From the NCBI RefSeq assembly GCF_036347135.1, contig NZ_CP108938.1, forward strand, positions 868,001 through 932,000: a stretch of DNA of 64,000 nucleotides. Reading direction: 5' to 3'. The stretch is from Streptomyces sp. NBC_00775 (GTDB lineage: Bacteria; Actinomycetota; Actinomycetes; Streptomycetales; Streptomycetaceae). This document shows, piece after piece, positions 60,003 through 64,000 of this stretch (position 1 is its first letter; every line of letters starts with the position of its first letter). The notes beneath the pieces are model-generated. The model ran no database searches. It was not told where the DNA came from and worked only from the letters and a program-made list of their open reading frames with translations. The translations under genes were made by a program, and so were the position numbers.

Positions 60003-61082
60003 ATGCAGAGTCAGCAGAATCCCGGCTCCTCGCAGGAGCCGGGCCCGCGCGCGGAAGCCGCGCGCTTCTCCGTACTCGACCGCTCGCGCACCCGCGAGGG
60101 GCACGAGGCACCCGAGGCGCTGCGCGACACCGTGCGGCTTTCTCAGGATCTGGAGAAGCTCGGCTACCACCGGATCTGGGTCTCGGAACACCATGGAGTG
60201 CCCGGCGTCGCCGGCTCCGCGCCCACCGTGCTGGCCGCCGCGGTCGCCGCCGCCACGCGGACGATCCGGGTCGGCACCGGAGGTGTGATGCTGCCGAACC
60301 ACCAACCGCTCGTCGTGGCCGAGCAGTTCGGTGTGCTGGAGTCGCTGTTCCCGGGGCGGATCGACATGGGTCTGGGCCGTTCCGTCGGCTTCACGGACGG
60401 TGTGCGCAAGGCGCTCGGCCGGGACAAGGACGTCGCCGAGGACTTCGCGGCGCAGCTCGCCGAACTCCTCGGGTGGTTCCGGGGGACTTCCCCGACCGGC
60501 GTCCACGCGCGCCCCGCGGAGGGCCTGACCGTGCCGCCCTTCGTGCTCGCCATGGGCGAGGGCGCCACGATCGCGGCGCGGGCGGGCCTGCCGATGGTCA
60601 TCGGGGACCTCAGGAACCGGGAGAAGCTGCGGCGGGGCATCGACCACTACCGCGCGGCCTTTCGCCCGTCCGTCTGGGCGCGCGAGCCGTACGTCGTCAT
60701 CTCCGGCACGATCGCGGTCGCCGAGAGCCCGGAGGCGGCGCGCCGTCTGCTGCTCCCGGAGGCCTGGTCGATGGCGTACTCCCGCACGCACGGCACCTTC
60801 CCGCCGCTGCCGCCCGCCGAGCGCGTCGAGGCGCTCACGATGACCGCCAAGGAGCGCGGCTTCTACGAGTCCGGGCTCACCGGCCAGATCGCGGGCACCG
60901 AGGAGCAGGTCGCCCACGAGCTGGAGACGGTGATCAAGGAGACCGGCGCCCAGGAGGTGCTGGTCACCACCAGTTCGTACGACCGGGACGCCCTCCTCGA
61001 CTCCTACCGGAGACTCGCCCGGGTGGCTGGGCTGACCGCGTTCCCGGGGGCCAGGCCTGACCCGGACCCGGCCCAGGCCTGA
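60003..61082 (+). CDS. luciferase-like (LLM class) flavin oxidoreductase
   Basis: A 359-residue flavin-dependent monooxygenase of the MsnO8-type branch. Landmarks are SVLDRSRTREGHEAPEALRDTVRLSQDLEKLGYHRIWVSEHHG, GTGGVMLPNHQPLVVAEQFGVLESLFPGRIDMGLGRS and the late GTEEQVAHELETVIKETGAQEVLVTT. It would use FMNH2 or F420H2 and O2 or a substrate quinone. CGGAG is 6 nt before ATG 60003. It is divergent from SulP. An additional DosR-type site in this gap could serve both. Confidence 0.87.
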   Translation: MQSQQNPGSSQEPGPRAEAARFSVLDRSRTREGHEAPEALRDTVRLSQDLEKLGYHRIWVSEHHGVPGVAGSAPTVLAAAVAAATRTIRVGTGGVMLPNHQPLVVAEQFGVLESLFPGRIDMGLGRSVGFTDGVRKALGRDKDVAEDFAAQLAELLGWFRGTSPTGVHARPAEGLTVPPFVLAMGEGATIAARAGLPMVIGDLRNREKLRRGIDHYRAAFRPSVWAREPYVVISGTIAVAESPEAARRLLLPEAWSMAYSRTHGTFPPLPPAERVEALTMTAKERGFYESGLTGQIAGTEEQVAHELETVIKETGAQEVLVTTSSYDRDALLDSYRRLARVAGLTAFPGARPDPDPAQA

Positions 61083-61185
61083 TCCAGGAGACAGGCCCTG
61101 GAACCTGGAACCAGTTCGCCCATCCGAAGGTGAAGAGAGAGGACCGGCCCCCGCACACGGTAACGCGCCTGCCCGGGGCGAGAGT

Positions 61186-62421
61186 TCAGGCGGCCAGTTC
61201 CTTCAGCGGGGATTCGATGTGCGTCGGGTGAGCGCCCTGGTGGCGTTGTGCCCAGCGGACGGCGAAGGGCGCCGCCAGGCCCGTCAGGGCGAACAGCGCT
61301 CCGACGACGTACCACCCTGGGCGGCCCCAGGTGATGCAGAGCGCGATGAGCAGGCCTGGCCCGAGGGCTTCGGCCAGTCCGGCCCCCAGGCCGAAGACGC
61401 CCAGGTACTGGCCGGTGGCGTGCTCCGGAGCGAGGGCGAAGGACACCTCGAAGCCTCCGGCGGAGTGCCACAGCTCGCCGACCGTGTGGATCACCACCGC
61501 CGTCATCAGCAGCGTCGCGGCGGCCCAGGCCGGTGCCCCCGCGGACAGCGAGATCAGCGAGCAGGAGACGAGGAAGGCCACGCCAGACCGCCGGTAGGCG
61601 GCTCCGCCGGTCAGGGGGGAATCGATGCTGCGGCCGGCCCGTACCTGAAACGCGACGACGATGACGGTGTTGATGAGCATGGTGCCCGAGATGAGCCAGG
61701 GCGGAGCGGTCGTCGCCGCGACCAGCCACAGCGGAACGGCCACGGTGAGCACCTTGAACTGGATGGCCATGATGCCGTCGAGGGCGGTGATCAGGAGGTA
61801 GGGGCGGTCCCGCAGGGCGATCCACCGAGGGCCGCCGACGGTGGGCCCGGGGGTGACCGGCGGGAGGAGGACCAGGACGGCGGCGGAAGCCGCGAAGCCG
61901 ATCGCGTTGCCGACCACAAGGAGCTGGTAAGCGGTGTGGGTGCCCACCTGGACGACCCAGCCTGCCAGCAGAGCACCGAGGGATATGCCGATGTTGGTCA
62001 CGGAACGGAGATGGGCGCGGAATTCCTGCGGCCGGTCCCCTCCGTAGCGCCTGATGATCGGACTGCGTGCGGCCAGTCCAGCCGCCTTCGCCCCGGTGGC
62101 CGCGCAGACCGCGAGAACGAACGTCCAGAAGCTGTCCACCAGCACGAAGCCGGCCGTTGCCAGCGCCTGGACCACCAGGGTGGCCGCGTAGACGCCGCGC
62201 GCTCCGCGTGTGTCCGCGAGATGGCCGACGACGATGCCCACGGCCAGTGAGACGAGACCGGCGATGCCGAGTCCGAGGCCCACCTGGCCTGCCGGAAGGT
62301 GCACCGACTGGGTGAAGTACAGCACCCCGGCGGTCAGGTAGAGGCCGCTGCCGACGGTGTAGACGAAGTTCGAAGCGGCGATGACGCGTTGCGGTCCGGC
62401 GTCCGGGATCAGACGGGGCAT
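61186..62421 (-). CDS. MFS transporter (probable exporter)
   Basis: A 411-residue protein with 12 predicted helices of the DHA-like MFS group (LADTRGARGVYAATLV between helices 2 and 3, FLVSCSLISLSAGAPAWAAATLL, LAEALGPGLLIALCITWGRPGWYVVGALF). Start ATG 62421 was preferred over 62436 because GGAG is 8 nt before it. It is divergent from a UvrA-like ATPase gene across 138 bp with an inverted repeat. In antibiotic producers UvrA-like proteins and exporters are often adjacent, protecting from DNA-binding drugs; this could be such a pair, without proof. Confidence 0.85.
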   Translation of the reverse strand: MPRLIPDAGPQRVIAASNFVYTVGSGLYLTAGVLYFTQSVHLPAGQVGLGLGIAGLVSLAVGIVVGHLADTRGARGVYAATLVVQALATAGFVLVDSFWTFVLAVCAATGAKAAGLAARSPIIRRYGGDRPQEFRAHLRSVTNIGISLGALLAGWVVQVGTHTAYQLLVVGNAIGFAASAAVLVLLPPVTPGPTVGGPRWIALRDRPYLLITALDGIMAIQFKVLTVAVPLWLVAATTAPPWLISGTMLINTVIVVAFQVRAGRSIDSPLTGGAAYRRSGVAFLVSCSLISLSAGAPAWAAATLLMTAVVIHTVGELWHSAGGFEVSFALAPEHATGQYLGVFGLGAGLAEALGPGLLIALCITWGRPGWYVVGALFALTGLAAPFAVRWAQRHQGAHPTHIESPLKELAA

Positions 62422-62467
62422 GAAGGGGCTCCGCATTCGGGCAGGCGGTAAGGACCGGTCAAGCTTG

Positions 62468-62484
62468 TTGCATGTTACTTGCAA
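62468..62484. promoter_or_regulatory. inverted repeat TTGCA-N7-TGCAA in divergent promoter
   Basis: TTGCA (62468-62472) and TGCAA (62480-62484) face each other in a strikingly AT-rich 138-bp gap between the MFS and UvrA-like genes; CTTGCAAG (62478-62485) is a second palindrome overlapping it. The layout suits a TetR- or MarR-family operator, but no regulator gene is in the window. Confidence 0.4.
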
Positions 62485-62559
62485 GAGCAAGAGTTTTGTT
62501 ATTACGCATGCGATGGCCTTGTATCGTGGGCTCTGTCCCAAGCCGCAGGAGTCCACCCC

Positions 62560-64000
62560 ATGCACAGCCCCCACGACCCGTACGTCCGCGTCCGGGGCGC
62601 CCGCGAGCACAACCTCCAGGGCGTGGACGTGGACATCCCGCGTGACGTCCTCGCGGTCTTCACCGGCGTCTCCGGCTCCGGCAAGTCCTCGCTGGCCTTC
62701 GGGACCATCTACGCGGAGGCGCAGCGCCGCTACTTCGAGTCGGTCGCCCCGTACGCGCGACGGCTGATCCACCAGGTGGGGGCGCCGAAGGTCGGGGAGA
62801 TCACGGGGCTGCCGCCCGCGGTGTCCTTGCAGCAGCGGCGGTCGGCGCCGACGTCGCGCTCGTCCGTGGGGACGGTCACCAATCTCTCCAACTCGCTGCG
62901 CATGCTGTTCTCGCGGGCGGGCGACTATCCGGAGGGCGCCGCGCGGCTCGACTCGGACGCGTTCTCACCCAATACGGCGGCCGGGGCCTGCCCCGAGTGC
63001 CACGGTCTCGGTCAAGTGCACCGTACGACCGAGGAGTTGCTCGTACCCGATCCGGCGCTGTCGATCCGCGAGGGCGCGATCGCCGCGTGGCCGGGTGCCT
63101 GGCAGGGCAAGAACCTGCGGGACATCCTCGACACGCTCGGCCACGACGTGGACCGGCCCTGGCGGGAACTGCCCGCCGAGGAACGGGAGTGGATCCTCTT
63201 CACGGACGACCAGCCGGTCGTCACCGTGCACCCGGTGCGCGACGCGGAGCGGATCCAACGCCCTTACCAGGGTACGTACATGAGCGCCCGGCGCTATGTC
63301 ATGAAGACCTTCTCCGACACGAAGAGCCCGACGCTCAGGGCCAAGGCGGAGCGGTTTCTCAGCAGCGCCCCCTGTCCGGCGTGCGGCGGCAGCCGGCTGC
63401 GTCCCGAGGCGCTGGCGGTGACGTTCGCCGAACGGAACATCGCCGAGCTGGCCGCGCTGCCGTTGGCGGAGCTGGCTCGTGCGCTGCGGGGAACCGGCGA
63501 GGCCGCCCGGGTCCTCACCGCCGACCTCAGATCCCGTATCGCGCCCGTCGCCGAGCTCGGCCTCGGCTATCTGAGCCTCGACCGGGCGACCCCCACCCTC
63601 TCCGCGGGGGAACTCCAACGGCTGCGTCTGGCAACGCAGTTGCGCTCCGGTCTCTTCGGGGTCGTGTACGTCCTCGACGAGCCGTCCGCGGGACTGCACC
63701 CGGCGGACACCGAGGCCCTGCTCACCGTCCTGGAGCGGCTGAAGTCGGCGGGCAACTCGGTGTTCGTCGTGGAGCACCACCTCGATGTCGTACGGGGCGC
63801 CGACTGGCTCGTCGACGTCGGTCCGCGCGCCGGCGAGCACGGCGGGCGCGTGCTGCACAGCGGCCCGGTCGCGGAGCTGGAGCGCGTGGCGGAGTCCGCG
63901 ACGGCACGCTTCCTCTTCGACCGCTCCCCCGCTGCGGTACGCGACGTCCGGTCACCCGGCGGCCAGCTGAAGATCGGGCCGGTCACCCGGCACAACCTGC
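62560..64000 (+). CDS. UvrA-like ATP-binding protein, 3' end outside window
   Basis: An open frame to the end of the window (480 codons so far) of the UvrA family. Walker A GVSGSGKSS is at residues 36-44, followed by YAEAQRRYFESVAPYARRL. The usual large ATP-binding insertion is shortened; CPECHGLGQVHR and CPACGGSRLRPEAL are zinc-binding CxxCxG segments, and the first ABC signature is LSAGELQRLRLATQLRSGL, with VVYVLDEPSAGLHP and VVEHHLDV. The size and reduced insert suggest the short UvrA-like class, including drug-resistance homologues, rather than the housekeeping UvrA. ATG 62560 has AGGAG 8 nt upstream. Confidence 0.85.
   Translation, partial: MHSPHDPYVRVRGAREHNLQGVDVDIPRDVLAVFTGVSGSGKSSLAFGTIYAEAQRRYFESVAPYARRLIHQVGAPKVGEITGLPPAVSLQQRRSAPTSRSSVGTVTNLSNSLRMLFSRAGDYPEGAARLDSDAFSPNTAAGACPECHGLGQVHRTTEELLVPDPALSIREGAIAAWPGAWQGKNLRDILDTLGHDVDRPWRELPAEEREWILFTDDQPVVTVHPVRDAERIQRPYQGTYMSARRYVMKTFSDTKSPTLRAKAERFLSSAPCPACGGSRLRPEALAVTFAERNIAELAALPLAELARALRGTGEAARVLTADLRSRIAPVAELGLGYLSLDRATPTLSAGELQRLRLATQLRSGLFGVVYVLDEPSAGLHPADTEALLTVLERLKSAGNSVFVVEHHLDVVRGADWLVDVGPRAGEHGGRVLHSGPVAELERVAESATARFLFDRSPAAVRDVRSPGGQLKIGPVTRHNL

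Overview
The window is high-GC DNA with the codon bias, tightly packed genes, GTG starts and leaderless promoters of an actinomycete, almost certainly a Streptomyces or close relative. Evidence includes an ergothioneine operon, ABC-F, dodecin, PemK-like, DUF4232 and SpoIIE-like phosphatase genes, many secreted sugar-active enzymes, and a DosR/DevR-type two-component system. No tRNA, rRNA, CRISPR array, insertion sequence or phage gene was recognised. The first gene (peptide deformylase) and the last (a UvrA-like ATPase) are cut by the window ends.

Layout. 1-4.3 kb: deformylase end, an ABC-F ribosome-protection ATPase behind a tiny leader ORF and a terminator-like hairpin, a flavin disulfide reductase and a thioredoxin. 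4.3-9.7 kb: a predicted aromatic catabolism block (LacI regulator, 4-hydroxybenzoate hydroxylase, benzaldehyde/vanillin-type dehydrogenase) divergent from an amidase. 9.7-13.1 kb: an NfeD-like protein with flotillin, a PemK-like protein, and a TIGR02452 macro-domain (PARG-like) protein. 13.3-17.7 kb: egtABCD, all four genes overlapping. 17.9-23.3 kb: a sugar regulon (orphan solute-binding lipoprotein, CBM3-GH16 glucanase, cytosolic GH20 hexosaminidase, divergent GntR/UTRA regulator) with shared operator-like sequences. 23.3-29.6 kb: dodecin, a HAD phosphatase, two GH43-AbfB arabinan enzymes, a secreted EEP-jacalin nuclease/phosphodiesterase-like protein and a secreted hydrolase-like protein, with a LamG remnant. 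29.9-40.5 kb: a signalling block (ECF sigma factor, multidomain PP2C phosphatase, membrane PP2C, Ser/Thr kinase, two lipoproteins, and a sigma-like/zinc-finger/ricin-lectin membrane protein).

40.9-61 kb is the most coherent region: a predicted hypoxia/dormancy (DosR-like) island. It encodes a LuxR-type response regulator and a GAF-GAF histidine kinase, surrounded by PNPOx proteins, a cNMP-binding protein, two tandem-USP proteins, a zinc alcohol dehydrogenase, phosphoketolase, beta-phosphoglucomutase-like and GH65 phosphorylase genes, PPK2, DoxX, a SulP transporter and an LLM oxidoreductase. Five sites of the form GGGnC-N4-GnCCC, the spacing of the mycobacterial DosR box, lie 50-110 bp upstream of the regulator gene itself, a PNPOx gene, a USP operon, doxX and sulP. 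Together the enzymes suggest ATP-sparing carbohydrate use: phosphorolysis of a disaccharide, phosphoketolase-derived acetyl phosphate, alcohol dehydrogenase for NADH reoxidation, and polyphosphate as phosphate donor. 61-64 kb carries an MFS exporter divergent from a UvrA-like ATPase.

Assignments come from motifs and family resemblance read by eye. Operators, promoters and terminators are predictions.
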